Counted from the first letter of the stretch, positions 52,901 through 59,898 are shown. The stretch is DNA of 64,000 nucleotides from Nilaparvata lugens (GCF_014356525.2 NC_052518.1:8014478-8078477); one strand, 5' to 3'. The notes: generated from the sequence alone by a model not told the origin. Program-made: numbers and translations.

Positions 52901-55900
52901 AATTTTGTTCCGGAAATTGTCATCCTTTGGGTTTTCACTGTCAAGTGCTAGATTTATTCTTTCCTATCTGTCTGATCGGAATCAATTTGTTTCTGTTGGT
53001 GGTCTTCATTCCAGATCTTTCAGTAGTCCATCATGCGCTCCATATGGTTCAAATTTGGGGCCTTTACTTTTCATAATATTCATAGACGATTTGCCGGCTG
53101 TCATAAAGCATTCGTCTTGTCTGCTGTATGCAGATGATGTGAAGATCTTCAGGGTGATTAGGTCTGAAATTGATTGTCAGCTGCTTCAAAGTGATGTAGA
53201 TAGTTTGTTTGATTGGTGCTTGAGAAATCAGCTCAAAGTTAATATTGGTAAATGTGCTACGCTGTCTTTCACAAGACAAAGAGATCCGCAAACTCCCATC
53301 TATAGAATCAATAACCAAATAATTAAGAGAGTGGACCATTTTAAAGACCTTGGTGTAATTTTTGATCCTGAGCTCAATTTCAATCATCATGTGAGAAGTT
53401 TATGTTCCAGAGCATGTCAACAAATTAGATTCATTCGGAGAACCTGCTCTCAATTTGATCACAATATTCTTATCCTATTATAAAATACACTTATCAGAAG
53501 TTTATTAAACTGCTGCTCTGAAGTATGGCATCCATATCTCGCCTCTCATAAGCTGGAATTAGGAAGAATTCAAAGTAAATTTTTAAGGTTTGTATATTTC
53601 AAGCGTTTCAAAATGTTCTGTCCTTTCAATTTTCCCACAGCTAACCTAAGAGCCATATTTGATATGCAATCCCTGGAAGCATCTAGGAGCTGTAAATTGC
53701 TTTTTCCTACAGTTACGTTGAAAAGTGGCCATTGCTGCACTGTTTACAGAACGCAAAGAATCACTTTTCCGCTCTAGTGCGGGAAAAATTTTTCTGCACT
53801 CCAGATTTGCAACATGGCAACGCAAAATACTTAGTAGGTTATATGGAGCAACAGTGCAGCAAAATCAAAATGAAGTTGGTAACAGTGACTGCTGTGGCTG
53901 CTATAGTGAGCAGAGGTGCAACGAAGCACAACGCGCTAATTATTAGTATTAGCTGATATTATAACCACGACAACATTTTATTCAATTTGACAATAAATTA
54001 AGGTTTTTATCAATAATAAAATTACACAGAAAAACATTTGATGCATTTCAGGCAATTTTACCCATAATTACCCACTTTTCATATTCAATGGTAACTGTAG
54101 GAAAAACTTAATGTGAAATACGTGCGCAAAGTTCCTCTGCTGCACTCAAGAAACCATTCCGCCCTCGCCTACGGCTCGGGCGTAAACGTTTCTTTCGGTG
54201 CAGCAAACTGACACTTTGCGCACTAGTTGCACAAATAACTATTGTTCCTATATAATATATTGAACAACCGTGTTCAATCAACCTACCTCCTTTCATTGCT
54301 GAATATATATGTGTCTTCAGTTTCACGGCGTTCCGGCTTCAGATTTCTTCCTCACCAATGCAACTCCAATAGTCACTTCAATTCTCCAATCAACCGCATG
54401 ATGAATCTTCATAATTACCATAGTTTTCATCTAGACCAGTGGTCGCCAAACAGTCGATCGCGAGCTACCGGTAGCTCACAGAATTGCTTTGGTTGGCAAT
54501 CAATATTAATTTGGCCTCAAGTCCCAAAAAAAAAAAAAATTCAAATATTATTCAAGTTGCATTGAGGTTGAAAGCTATGTTCAGCTCTACCTTACGTGTG
54601 TGAAGCATCTTTTTCAAGTATGAAATTCATAAAAAATCGATATAGGAACAGACTGACTGATGCACATTTGGACAACTGCATCAGAATGGAGGCTACAACG
54701 TAAACTCCAAACATCAAAAAAATACTGGATGACCAAAACAGTTCCACTGCTCTCATTGAAATGTACATTTCAACTTTTGTTACGGTATACTTTTTGCTAT
54801 GAGCTAAGTAGATTTCAACACTAGAAATGTATATATTTACAATAAAAGTGTGAAAAATTTCATTTCGCGGACCGTACTTTCTACAGTCTAATATTCCTTG
54901 GTAGCTCACTGAAGATTTATAAATGCTATTCTAGCTCACAGGCTCATCAGTTTGGCGACCATTGATCTAGACCTTTTTCATATGAATCCTAGTCAGTTCA
55001 AGAAGGCATGTAAGCAACTTCACCGAATGTGACACCTATTTTTCCCACGCTAGACCTCATCAACTTACATAGAGTACCATATTTAGTAGATGACTTCCTC
55101 CCATTCTTAGCTCTGTTATCTTTCACCTCATTCATATTCTTAATTTATTCTCAGCATATGACTCACATCATTCTTGGAATGTTATTTGTAATTTCTTGAT
55201 TCCCCACTTATTATTTTCTCATATTGTAAATGGTTTCTAGTATATAGTATAGTATCTAGTATTCAGTATATTTAGTTTTCAGTATATTTCGTTTCTCATA
55301 ACATTTTTTTCTTTGCACTAATATGAAATAGTTTTTTCCTTGTTTCTTTCTTTCGATTTTCAATTTTTTTGTAAAGTGATTATTGTAATTTTTTTGATTA
55401 GGGTGCAATTTTTGGGGTTTTCCCGTATGCTCCCATATTGTTGTAAATAAATGAATAAATAAATAAATAAGTGTGCTTCTCCACTAGGAAATACTGAAAT
55501 GAAGTGCATCTAACGGGTGATTCTCATATAACATAATCTGATGAATTTAACACTTTTATCAGAGATATTGTGGAACTTCTCCATATTAAGATAAAGAAAG
55601 GAAACATCTTCGACAACATCTTTTTTCCTTTCTTTATCTTAATCTTATGAACTTATTTCATTGTGCGAAATATCAATGTGAAGAATATGTAGTTGGTGAT
55701 GATGGTTGAAGCTGAAAATTAGGTGTTTTTCACAATACAAGGAGCATTGTTGTCAGGTGTACCTCGAAATCTATATGAGATAGAGCGCTCTACCTGATCT
55801 CAGATCGTAGAGTACAAAACTACGCCCAGAGGGATTTTGAATTATGAATCTAAATGGTAACAATCGGAAGATATTGTTGATCAAAAACTAAAATTCATCT

Positions 55901-57099
55901 AATTGAAAACGATACAATGTATGAATTACAAAAATAATAGATAAGCAAGAAATACATAATAAGATTCCAACCAACACATAGACTCTGAAATTAACTCGTC
56001 TTCAATCTGACAATGCCAGCTAGATTTGTACGCTGGCTCAGGTACATATAGTAGCCTACTACACTTATAGCAAAGGTGTCCACCACTTTCCAAAAATAAA
56101 TTGTATTTACTTAAAACCAATAGATTACTAATATTCAGAGAACATACAAGATGCTTCTTTCACAATAGAAATCGTTTCCCGGAATATAGAATTGAAGTAG
56201 ACAATAGAGAGAATTTATTGAGACTATAGATACAGTAGATCACAAATATTTTTCATACATATTCATCAGTATATTCCCATTTCAGAAGCCTAGTTTTTAT
56301 ATAAGAATGTTCTCTTCCGCTTCTTCTGAGACTATAGATACAGTAGTTCACAAGTAATGTTCATATATTCATCAGTATATTCCTATTTCAGAGGCCTAGT
56401 TTTTATATAAGAATGTTTTCTTCCCCTTCTTCAATAACTTACTTTTCCTGGTCTTTCAACTCCAATATCCTGGAAAAATTGAGTTTGAAGAATAGGAAAT
56501 TATGCTGAATAAACCCAAACACATAAGAATAGTGGGGTACACTTTATTTATTCAAATACTTTTGAATGTGTAAAAATCATTTCAATTTTGAATGGTTCCA
56601 AGTTTATCAATTAAAACAGAAACATTTTTAATTGAGTTATAAACTTTGATTTTGATGATAAAATCATCATATACATTCATATTATCATTTGTAATGTTGA
56701 TAACGCTTCAGCAATGTAAGCTGCAGCTGCAATAGTGGGGTACACTTTATTTATTCAAATACTTTTGAATGTGTAAAAATCATTTCAATTTTGAATGGTT
56801 CCAAGTTTATCAATTAAAACAGAAACATTTTTAATTGAGTTATAAACTTTGATTTAGATGATAAAATCATCATATACATTCCATATTATCATTTGTAATG
56901 TTGATAACGCTTCAGCAATGTAAGCTGCAGGCCCCTGGGAATTTGGAATTACATACCTGTATGTGCCGGCAATTATTGAAAATGGTCATATACTTGCATA
57001 AATTATAGAGATTCTAGTAAAAAACAGTGGAATAATTAGAGTGAAATAGCTCATGATAAAGGAAAATAGAAATGTTGAATTACCATATGAATCAGCCAT
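22866..57099 (-). CDS. Six-exon gene for a 273-residue Pro/Val/Glu-repeat protein
   Basis: Coding exons are 57084-57099, 31215-31249, 29462-29897, 25603-25775, 24763-24802 and 22866-22987. Each junction has AG/GT sites and the phases add up to 822 nt (273 residues plus stop). The start has a strong context (AAGATGGCT). Residues about 25-90 are a Pro/Val/Glu repeat (PVPEVV-type units) followed by a five-Pro run. Residues about 130-220 look helical, with Met- and Leu-rich segments and a piece (FWAAIRAIPLD to LIDLIL) faintly like a BESS motif. The C-terminus is acidic and Ser-rich and ends KQESDSE, with one LKQE that could be a SUMO site. A nuclear, protein-interaction role is inference; no family is recognised. 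Intron 1 is 25.8 kb and filled with mobile and viral DNA. Confidence 0.75.
23327..23693. mobile_element. MITE with AGGGTCGGTTTCC ends
   Basis: The left end AGGGTCGGTTTCCAAGCTCG and a further 30 bp are mirrored at 23643-23693 with few mismatches. Inner arms match too (TTGGCTTTCCAAAACGGGG versus its complement at about 23605). It lies in intron 5 of the minus-strand gene, between a GACCGGTTTCGGTCATCAGG retroelement-tail motif (23280) and a LINE fragment. Confidence 0.8.
23694..24690 (+). mobile_element. LINE fragment, RT C-terminal part
   Basis: The first frame carries LFSDDVEIYKTI, a variant of the reverse transcriptase YADD box. The ORF at 23980-24462 follows, with LYKSLVRSRLEYASIIWDP and NKFLRYLYFEKFGHYPYF, the conserved C-terminal region after RT in CR1/Jockey-type LINEs. 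It is truncated at the 5' side and has frame breaks near 23890-23980, so it is dead. It lies antisense in intron 5 of the host gene. Confidence 0.8.
24763..24802 (-). CDS. Exon 5 of the Pro/Val/Glu-repeat gene
   Basis: A 40-nt exon between acceptor TGTCCACAG and donor GTGAGT, encoding ILDPVQMEIFRMI plus a split codon. It joins exon 4 in phase 0 and exon 6 in phase 1. Confidence 0.7.
25603..25775 (-). CDS. Exon 4 of the Pro/Val/Glu-repeat gene
   Basis: The acceptor TTTTTCAG and donor GTAAGT frame 173 nt. It encodes ILQSFDQASANPADS onward and the Trp-containing segment ECFWAAIRAIPLD, then MGYLIDL. This is the most gene-like exon by codon content. Confidence 0.8.
26421..29105 (-). mobile_element. 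LINE, minus strand, split by an LTR element
   Basis: Reading the minus strand, 29105-28556 encodes an apurinic-type endonuclease C-terminal half (VIFTGDINIDLL, CIDHLFF, GITDHCTIELYL). After an insertion at 26937-28555 it continues at 26936 with the EN-RT linker (KAWKLNEHKPWLTSNSLN) and 26672-26421 (ELNKHFALVSS). RT itself is missing on this side. It is a dead CR1/Jockey-like copy in intron 3 of the host gene, in sense orientation. Confidence 0.75.
26937..28555 (+). mobile_element. LTR-retroelement remnant nested in the LINE
   Basis: A 53-bp sequence starting TGTAATAGTGTGATATTGAG occurs at 26937 and again at 27324. The second copy directly follows a purine run (AGGGGAGGGGG), as an LTR follows a polypurine tract. 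The right border ends CCGGTTACA, giving TGTAA...TTACA ends. The 27000-27230 stretch between them is GC-rich and coding-like. The LINE frame resumes on both sides. The first LTR is largely deleted. Confidence 0.55.
29462..29897 (-). CDS. Exon 3 of the Pro/Val/Glu-repeat gene
   Basis: The acceptor GTGTTCCACAG and donor GTAAGT frame 436 nt. The repeat DNA is a decayed 18-bp unit (GGCACTGGGACGACCTCA on the plus strand), which yields PVPEVV-type hexapeptides, then IPPPPPLVRPWLELARMPRP and a Met-rich helix-like segment. Repeat number may vary between individuals. Confidence 0.8.
29898..31214. other. Intron 2 of the minus-strand gene
   Basis: AT-rich. Contains a short stretch with AACATATAAACATATAAAC repeats and a 63-codon minus ORF (30944-31135) that I do not recognise. 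No clear transposon ends. Confidence 0.4.
31215..31249 (-). CDS. Exon 2 of the Pro/Val/Glu-repeat gene
   Basis: A 35-nt exon between acceptor CTTTTTCAG and donor GTAAGT, encoding EVSPNQSPAHQ after a split codon. It bridges phase 1 from exon 1 to phase 0 at exon 3. Confidence 0.7.
31509..31514 (+). repeat. Target-site duplication, left copy (CTTATC)
   Basis: The six bases immediately left of the inverted repeat are repeated exactly at 36569-36574, immediately right of it. Confidence 0.85.
31515..31673 (+). repeat. Left terminal inverted repeat of the Polinton-like element
   Basis: It pairs with 36410-36568. The inner end holds CCTAA units (31636-31690). The middle contains CTCTAACCCAAATCCCCCCT and CCAAGGTCACCCACGA. 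Confidence 0.85.
32150..32610 (+). repeat. TCACTGTTCAG minisatellite
   Basis: About 40 tandem copies of an 11-bp unit, with shortened 8-bp variants (TCACTGAG) at roughly regular intervals, giving a higher-order pattern. It lies between the left inverted repeat and the minus-strand ORFs. Confidence 0.9.
32636..32875 (-). CDS. Unrecognised 79-codon ORF in the Polinton-like element
   Basis: It has balanced composition with several Trp and Tyr (WDITCLTWAKEKHHGYITFL) and no family I recognise. It is third in the minus-strand series inside the element. It could be a small element protein or the tail of a decayed one. Confidence 0.3.
   Translation of the reverse strand: MLEKESTTWDITCLTWAKEKHHGYITFLHTQYDKQLGFWNRDISDCSKLFNEMDVELINKELIVLQTVYLLPTISLDIV
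32970..33320 (-). CDS. Acidic 116-codon ORF in the Polinton-like element
   Basis: Residues about 35-90 are almost all Glu and Asp, with a CCT-rich plus strand. The flanks are ordinary (IEKMVLLLSKWGDYGETNLP and LLTQRSINYLKERGCEVIQQ). Low-complexity acidic proteins are common in DNA viruses, but the function here is unknown. Confidence 0.4.
   Translation of the reverse strand: MSINCVSGTIEKMVLLLSKWGDYGETNLPSISPFDLKKDEDHVEDEEEETDMEENNEVEVEEEEDEEEEEEEEEKEEKEEEEEDDVVVRNTTTPILLTQRSINYLKERGCEVIQQQ
33440..34704 (-). pseudogene. Broken DUF8207-like / PLA2-like protein gene
   Basis: Three minus-strand ORFs in different frames (34704-34426, 34436-33732, 33856-33440) read as one interrupted gene. The first is acidic. 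The second starts with a segment (FGPRVRDNAYYLGNKYLTFG to QNNDPRGEIVNY) that resembles the insect domain I recall as DUF8207. It then has the parvovirus-VP1-type phospholipase A2-like motifs YCGPGT (Ca loop) and CKEHDIAYS (catalytic His-Asp), both intact. The third is Lys/Arg-rich and ends in repeats of KGLYLRKQR type. Breaks lie near 34430 and 33770, and a stop interrupts the frame upstream of 34704. In parvoviruses this domain acts on endosomal membranes; here the role is unknown. The gene is decayed or uses frameshifting. Confidence 0.7.
34872..35270 (+). CDS. Unrecognised ORF in the Polinton-like element
   Basis: 132 codons, diverging from the PLA2-like gene. It contains HSCACIRLRQKQQAVVDVVK and CNEIHCHV, with several Cys. 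Codon content looks coding in this frame rather than on the antisense ORF at 34998-35396. Its end overlaps the next ORF by 23 bp in another frame. Confidence 0.45.
   Translation: MLMLLRKDNVLMILLNAVSELEAELNYHGIMTLSDFFKESGHLEFCADRESHSCACIRLRQKQQAVVDVVKDSNVFYECDDLHNPLRNTHVTSTNVKCFLLNVFMQTMKSIKDNINKRAMPTRTCNEIHCHV
35248..35706 (+). CDS. Unrecognised 152-codon ORF in the Polinton-like element
   Basis: A charged, well-mixed sequence (FFKLDKGGMAAIVNLEKVP, YYKCDFICRQQSKCLQGLGQ, VKRFRLEDGTSGDSAFEISI) that looks like a real folded protein. No family recognised. It starts inside the preceding ORF. Downstream sequence to the right inverted repeat is non-coding, with a tRNA-like SINE head. Confidence 0.55.
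   Translation: MKFTVMFDDTCILLKSFFKLDKGGMAAIVNLEKVPNWRDKDVKIVLSVLNQDQYYKCDFICRQQSKCLQGLGQKEIKFAGFTKIESTGHVKRFRLEDGTSGDSAFEISIYKAVRRPMPLPSTGGYDEVDGPCIVRERNKPSVEHYVTNNDYS
36045..36122 (-). mobile_element. tRNA-like SINE head
   Basis: On the minus strand TGGTGTAGTGGTTAGCGGC (A box) and GGGTTCGAACCTTC (B box) have tRNA spacing. The acceptor ends do not pair, so this is a tRNA-derived repeat, not a tRNA gene. It lies inside the Polinton-like element. Confidence 0.5.
36410..36568 (+). repeat. Right terminal inverted repeat of the Polinton-like element
   Basis: Complement of 31515-31673. Its inner part is duplicated again at about 36235-36406 (GAGGCTAAAAACTTGGGTTT and further TTAGG units), so this end has a nested, partly repeated structure. 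Confidence 0.85.
36569..36574 (+). repeat. Target-site duplication, right copy (CTTATC)
   Basis: Exact repeat of 31509-31514. Confidence 0.85.
36595..37283 (+). mobile_element. Helitron-like fragment interrupted by a SINE
   Basis: 36635-36725 matches the Helitron-like fragment at 2182 (CTGAACTACTGGACTGATCA). The end GGTTACCTGCTAGTA at 37270 matches the CTAG terminus of the other copies. The SINE at 36866-37112 lies between. Confidence 0.45.
36866..37112 (+). mobile_element. tRNA-derived SINE, near full length
   Basis: The head has A box TGGTCTAGTGGATAGAGT and B box GGGTTCAAACCC. The body contains GGCACGGTAAACTGTCGGTC and the tail CTCCCCACCAACAAAAGCC. The body is shared with 63838-64000 and, diverged, with 18190-18340. 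RNA polymerase III would be expected to transcribe it. Confidence 0.75.
37595..38249 (+). mobile_element. Inverted-repeat (foldback) element, left part
   Basis: It starts TACAGAGTGAGTCATCGGAA, mirrored at 45448-45470. Within it 37595-37840 and 38035-38240 contain several inverted copies of a unit with AATCAGCCGCCATTTTG. A Tc1/mariner-type MITE with a TA target is likely. The element is interrupted at 38249 and resumes at 42425. Confidence 0.65.
38250..39848 (+). pseudogene. Endogenous RNA-virus fragment: superfamily-1 helicase
   Basis: Helicase motifs appear in family order: I GVPGSGKT (38867), II DEAS (about 39088), III GDSKQ (about 39173), then TNRCP, V HEAQG and VI LSRHT (about 39610). 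This set belongs to helicases of alphavirus-like positive-strand RNA viruses (virga-like insect and plant viruses), not to cellular helicases. The frame is broken near 38345, near 39095 and between about 39355 and 39410, and a TAG interrupts it near 39576, so it is a dead genomic copy. A small separate ORF starts at about 39747. There is no polymerase or methyltransferase. Viral coding begins at the very first bases of the insertion, and LINE sequence follows without a gap. Confidence 0.75.
39849..42424 (+). mobile_element. 5'-truncated LINE joined to the viral fragment
   Basis: It begins inside the endonuclease C-terminus (CIDHNL, then a SITD-type end), then linker ORF 39982-40548, RT 40638-41129 (SAPGLDNLKAYFFKQ, MNCYRPISLIS, NQYGFRSSRSTNDAI, VFLDLKKAFDMVSHD), GVPQGT (41230), FADDT (41321) and the C-terminal region 41360-42026 (YLGVTMDSFLRWDHH). 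It ends with an ATTT-repeat tail at 42408-42424. Several frameshifts make it inactive. The RT blocks suit the Jockey/CR1 group. No obvious target duplication. Confidence 0.8.
42437..45248. mobile_element. hAT-like element with TAGGGATGGG ends
   Basis: The ends TAGGGATGGGTATCGATA and complement are inverted, and flanking octamers ATTCTTAT (42429) and ACTCTTAT (45249) differ at one base, as in an aged hAT insertion. CATCGATGTT repeats follow both ends. The interior contains another large inverted repeat (about 43350-43745 and 44330-44725). No transposase ORF is visible. Confidence 0.65.
43350..44725. mobile_element. Foldback repeat inside the hAT-like element
   Basis: Two arms of almost 400 bp pair: CACCTGACAACAATGCTCCT (43408) mirrors 44645-44665, and TTCATCGTACTACACTTCAT mirrors 44415. 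A single right-arm copy, extended by about 90 bp, recurs at 55475-55905, so it is a mobile family. Confidence 0.75.
45249..45470 (-). mobile_element. Inverted-repeat (foldback) element, right part
   Basis: Complement of 37595-37840, including GGGGTTGTAACT and GGGGGTGAC blocks, ending CATGACTGACTCTGTA. With 42425-42436 it completes the element begun at 37595. Confidence 0.65.
45471..46439. other. No gene supported
   Basis: AT-rich intron sequence with a few short ORFs (45972-46166, 46153-46377) lacking recognisable domains. Confidence 0.35.
46440..46578 (+). repeat. Non-autonomous repeat X, left part
   Basis: It matches the middle of the copy at 53716-54240 (AATAACAAAATTATACAGAC then ACATTTGATGGATTTCAG). 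The rest of this copy continues at 50141 after the LINE insertion. Confidence 0.55.
46579..50140 (+). mobile_element. Jockey-type LINE with 9-bp target duplication
   Basis: It is flanked by ATTTCACCC at 46570-46578 and 50141-50149. It starts within ORF1 (CCHC-type zinc-knuckle pieces, CFNCAEAHPANYRGW, a Gln-rich stretch). ORF2 follows from about 47010 with endonuclease (ATWNANGINN, AAYFPPRY, GGDFKAKHKDWGS, LESDHSAVIL) and RT (KKAPGFDLITGEIL, DVAQAFDKVWH, AGVPQGSVLGP, FADDT). It ends at a poly(A) tail. A 273-bp tandem duplication, stops and frameshifts inactivate it. Confidence 0.85.
47931..48480 (+). repeat. 273-bp tandem duplication inside the LINE
   Basis: The block starting AGAAAAACGAAGGGCAAGAA at 47931 is repeated from 48204 with only a few differences. 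The unit is 91 codons, so the RT frame is not shifted by it. Confidence 0.85.
50150..50333 (+). repeat. Non-autonomous repeat X, right part
   Basis: Matches 54066-54240 at roughly 90% (AATGGTAACTGTAGGAAAAA to CACTAGTTGCACAAATAACT). Confidence 0.7.
53716..54240 (+). mobile_element. Non-autonomous repeat X, complete copy
   Basis: It interrupts the LINE C-terminal frame (CKLLF | LFLYNILNN). The flanks TTGCTTTTTCCTA and TTGTTCCTA look like a decayed target duplication. The ends AGTTA/TAACT are inverted. A second copy is split by the LINE at 46579. No ORF of note. Confidence 0.6.
54437..54964 (+). mobile_element. hAT element remnant with transposase C-terminus
   Basis: The ends CAGTGGTCGCC and GGCGACCATTG are inverted and flanked by a perfect 8-bp duplication ATCTAGAC (54429-54436, 54965-54972). 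The plus strand encodes VCEASFSSMKFIKNRYRNRL followed by LTDAHLDNCIRM, the hAT dimerisation domain as in ZBED/GTF2IRD2-like transposases. Only the ends and this domain remain. It is inserted in the third LINE. Confidence 0.85.
55471..55905 (+). mobile_element. Partial foldback repeat
   Basis: Matches 44480-44805, including GGTGATGATGGTTGAAGCTG and CAATCGGAAGATATTGTTGA. It carries its own small inverted insertion with AAAGAAAGGAAACATC / AAAAAAGATG near 55595-55640. Confidence 0.7.
56221..56436. repeat. 108-bp tandem duplication
   Basis: Starts AGACTATAGATACAGTAG at 56221 and again at 56329. It is diverged at several positions, so older than the next duplication. Confidence 0.85.
56531..56936. 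repeat. 203-bp tandem duplication
   Basis: The block beginning AGTGGGGTACACTTTATTTA at 56531 repeats from 56734 and is nearly identical, so recent. It lies about 160 bp inside intron 1, downstream of exon 1 of the minus-strand gene. Confidence 0.9.
57084..57099 (-). CDS. Exon 1 of the Pro/Val/Glu-repeat gene (coding part)
   Basis: Encodes MADSY plus one base before donor GTAATT. The start context AAGATGGCT is strong, and the phase fits exon 2 exactly. The 5' UTR lies in the GC-richer stretch 57100-57240, next to a hAT-type MITE. Confidence 0.6.
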
Positions 57100-57247
57100 C
57101 TTCCCTGGAAACTTGTGCTGGTGAGAGGTGTGCAGAAGCCGGTCAAGCCTGTCTGTTGTTGTCCTGTCAGAGTTGCAGAAGTAACTAATCAGAAATCACT
57201 GGGAAAAAGGGATAGGTAGCGCCCTCGCGCTCACGCTCCCTAGCGCC

Positions 57248-57599
57248 CGGGGTGGGATTTCGATAGAAATATCTTGGTTCCGATATTATCAGTATCGTTA
57301 TCGCTAGTCTCGATAATATCGTAATATCGATATCAACTATTCGATACTATCGAAACTACTTATACGATAATGCAATATTTCACAATTCGCATCAATACAT
57401 CGGGGTTTCAAGTATCATAATCACTCACTGTTCTATGTATGCTACAGAATGAAAGTATTTTACTCGCATCCTCACAGAAACCTCAACTTTTGTTATTGAT
57501 ATTCGATATATCAAAAGTATCGATATCTCATTCCGATATATCGGTGATATCGATTCCGCCCAATTGATACGTCGATTGCCTTTCAATATCTCACCCCTA
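57248..57599. mobile_element. hAT-type MITE with GGGGTGGGATTTCGATA ends
   Basis: The left end is mirrored by CAATATCTCACCCCTA at the right. The interior is dominated by TATCGATA-type inverted repeats. It sits at the presumed promoter side of the minus-strand gene. Confidence 0.6.
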
Positions 57600-59541
57600 C
57601 CTGTCTCACTACTGACAGGCAACAGGTATACAAATGGAATCGAATTAGCTCCGTCGACCGTTCCACACCGTTTCTACCAGCTCTGAAAAGTTCAAATTGC
57701 TTGATTAGGGGGTAGACGTCTATCAGTCACTCTATAACTAGAAATAAAGGCGTGTAACAGCCCCGCAGAATTAATTTCTTAGAAATGCTTAATATTCGCT
57801 ATGCCTGCTCAGTTTATTCAAGATTTTCTGTGTTGTATATCGTGGGCATACAAGGAAAATCCACTAAGTGCATAAAAGTAAATGTTTCAGGAAATCAATT
57901 TCTAATTTCTAACATCAATCATGATTTCCTTACAGTGATTTTTCACAAAATAATTTCATACTGCAAGGAATTAAATATTCTTCATTTTGTTTGATGATTA
58001 ATAATGCATAATTATTCATGGTTTATAGAAATAATTAAAAACTAATGAGAAATCAAAGTTTGAAAAAATGGATTTGATGCATTTTCCTTGTGCGTGTATA
58101 TGTTTATGTTTAAGAATAATATTGTGGTGGAAAATTGTTGACTTATATAGAAGTTTACAGTTATAGAGCTTTATGGTGAGGTCCAGTGGATAAAAGCAGA
58201 CACAGTATAGTCAGCACAACACCACTTATTTAGTTTTATCCTAGAATATTAAGCCAAGTATTATTAGAACAAATTGTACACACGTTTCTCATTATACTTT
58301 CGAATTAGACAGAGTTCTTCATTGTAACCAATTTTCCATTCATTTTTGTATTATTGTGATTGCTGTTTTTGGTATTGTATATTTTTCATTCTCAAATTAG
58401 TTTTGTAAGTTACATTAGATTTTCTATTTCTCATTGTTCAACAGTGCTTAATGCCTGTTTTTGAGTCTTTGTAGGCATACCTTGTCTCGAGAGATCACAA
58501 AAATCAACCTAGAAGTTGATAGTGGTGTAATAACCAAAACCAGTTTCCCAAATCTATAACTAACCTTTCCATCTGACAAAATGCACAAACATAGCTCTGT
58601 ATGTATGGTAAGATTCACCTTATAAAGTCAGTGAAAATAATCATAGGAGGGCAGAGCTGCCAATTTTCTGTTACCACAACCTTAAAATAGTGCATTCAAC
58701 TTATTATTCTGGTGTAGGCCCATCTGATATAATAGTCACTCGTGTTAATGATAAATCTATGTTGAATATATTTTTTTCATGATATTTGTTATATTTTCAT
58801 GATTATTCAAATAAATTATTTTGGTAGCTCATTATATTTCTTCATAGCCAATGTGGCAACAGTGAGGACTTGAAAAAGTATAGAGCTATCTACCTTGTTA
58901 ATGACACACAATTATAGAAAACCAATGATAATCGGGTGCTGACTTCAAAACATGAATCTCACTAATTTGACAGTGTAGTATAAATTGGACATGAGACAGT
59001 CTTGGGCATGAGCCTGTTGTTCCTTTCCTCATGTTAAGTATTTGTACACAATGTGATAAATAAATAAATTAATAATCATAATCAGGTGTGGTTTACTTTC
59101 GGATATATGACAATTGGTCAACTCTCAAACGTAGAATCTGCCAACCACTTCGAGTGAGAATCGAAGCGAGATTTTCATACAGAAGGCACTGCACTGATTT
59201 TAATCAATAATTTATGGGTTTGCTCTGGAAGGTTGGAAGGGGTAATCCTCCCCTTCCTACCACGCTACCCCTAGGGGTTGTGCTTGTTGCTCCCAACTTC
59301 CAGGGTTGCAGTCTGCAGCAACAGATTGAATGTTTGTGTGTTTGGTAGGTTAGACGGTAGACCCACTGCCGCTCAAAATATTCTGGTTTTCATTCTATCT
59401 ACAAATTGTCAAGCATTTCACTCCTCCATATGTCATTCCCAATACATTTATTGAATTGAGTGATTGTAGCTTCCGGGTCTTAGATTCTTCAGATTGTAGT
59501 GATCAAGGTGTTTTGATTCGCACTCTATACGTTCTGATAAA
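57600..59541. other. Intergenic: between the minus-strand gene and TAF9
   Basis: The two genes diverge from here, so it should hold both promoters. I see no clear TATA boxes. The stretch 59380-59541 directly before the TAF9 start is the likely leader. A few short ORFs have no recognisable content. Confidence 0.4.
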
Positions 59542-59671
59542 ATGGCAAAAGCTATGGACAACAACAAGGCAATGCCCAGCAGTCAACGGGCTATTATTTC
59601 AATCCTAGAAGAGATGGGCATAACCGAGTATGATCCACGAGTGACAAATCAATTGCTGGAATTTGTTCATC
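59542..59671 (+). CDS. TAF9: TAF9, exon 1 (TFIID/SAGA subunit)
   Basis: Encodes 43 residues plus one base: MAKAMDNNKAMPSSQRAIIS followed by the first histone-fold helix (ILEEMGITEYDPRVTNQLLE). The donor is C|GTAAGT. TAF9 (Drosophila e(y)1) pairs with TAF6 through its histone fold in TFIID and SAGA and supports RNA polymerase II pre-initiation complex assembly in the nucleus. The MGITEY-PRV-NQ-LEF pattern is diagnostic for the family. The start suits the family's short N-terminus. Confidence 0.9.
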
Positions 59672-59898
59672 GTAAGTAGCCTAATATTCTTGAAATCTTT
59701 TAATTTATTTATTATTAATTCAACTTATTATTATGATTTTCATAGCATGATTCCTTGATTTTTTATTACTCTGTATTATTTTCAGTGTATAAAATTACTG
59801 TACTATTAAAATTACAGATCTATTTTAGCATATAAATATAATATAATGTATATTATTTGTATATTGAATGTAATATAATTATACCATATTAAATAATA

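Larger units (their letters stand above)
50880..55470 (+). mobile_element. Third LINE, with two nested insertions
   Basis: The endonuclease starts near 51145 (ILYKNVRGLRSKVPSFF, IVLTETWL) and continues at 51524-52291 (VIVIGDWNIPEIGG, DSHHPALSI). RT is at 52288-53483 (GSVGPDLFPPYVIKGCSDLF, ENYRSISIINCFAKIFEKC, LLKAFDTLNHTIL, LLYADDVKIFRVI), and the C-terminal region is split by inserts at about 53716-54240 and 54437-54964. It ends with an AATA-repeat tail. The 5' limit is uncertain. Frameshifts at 51440, 52290 and 52790 show that it is inactive. Confidence 0.8.
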
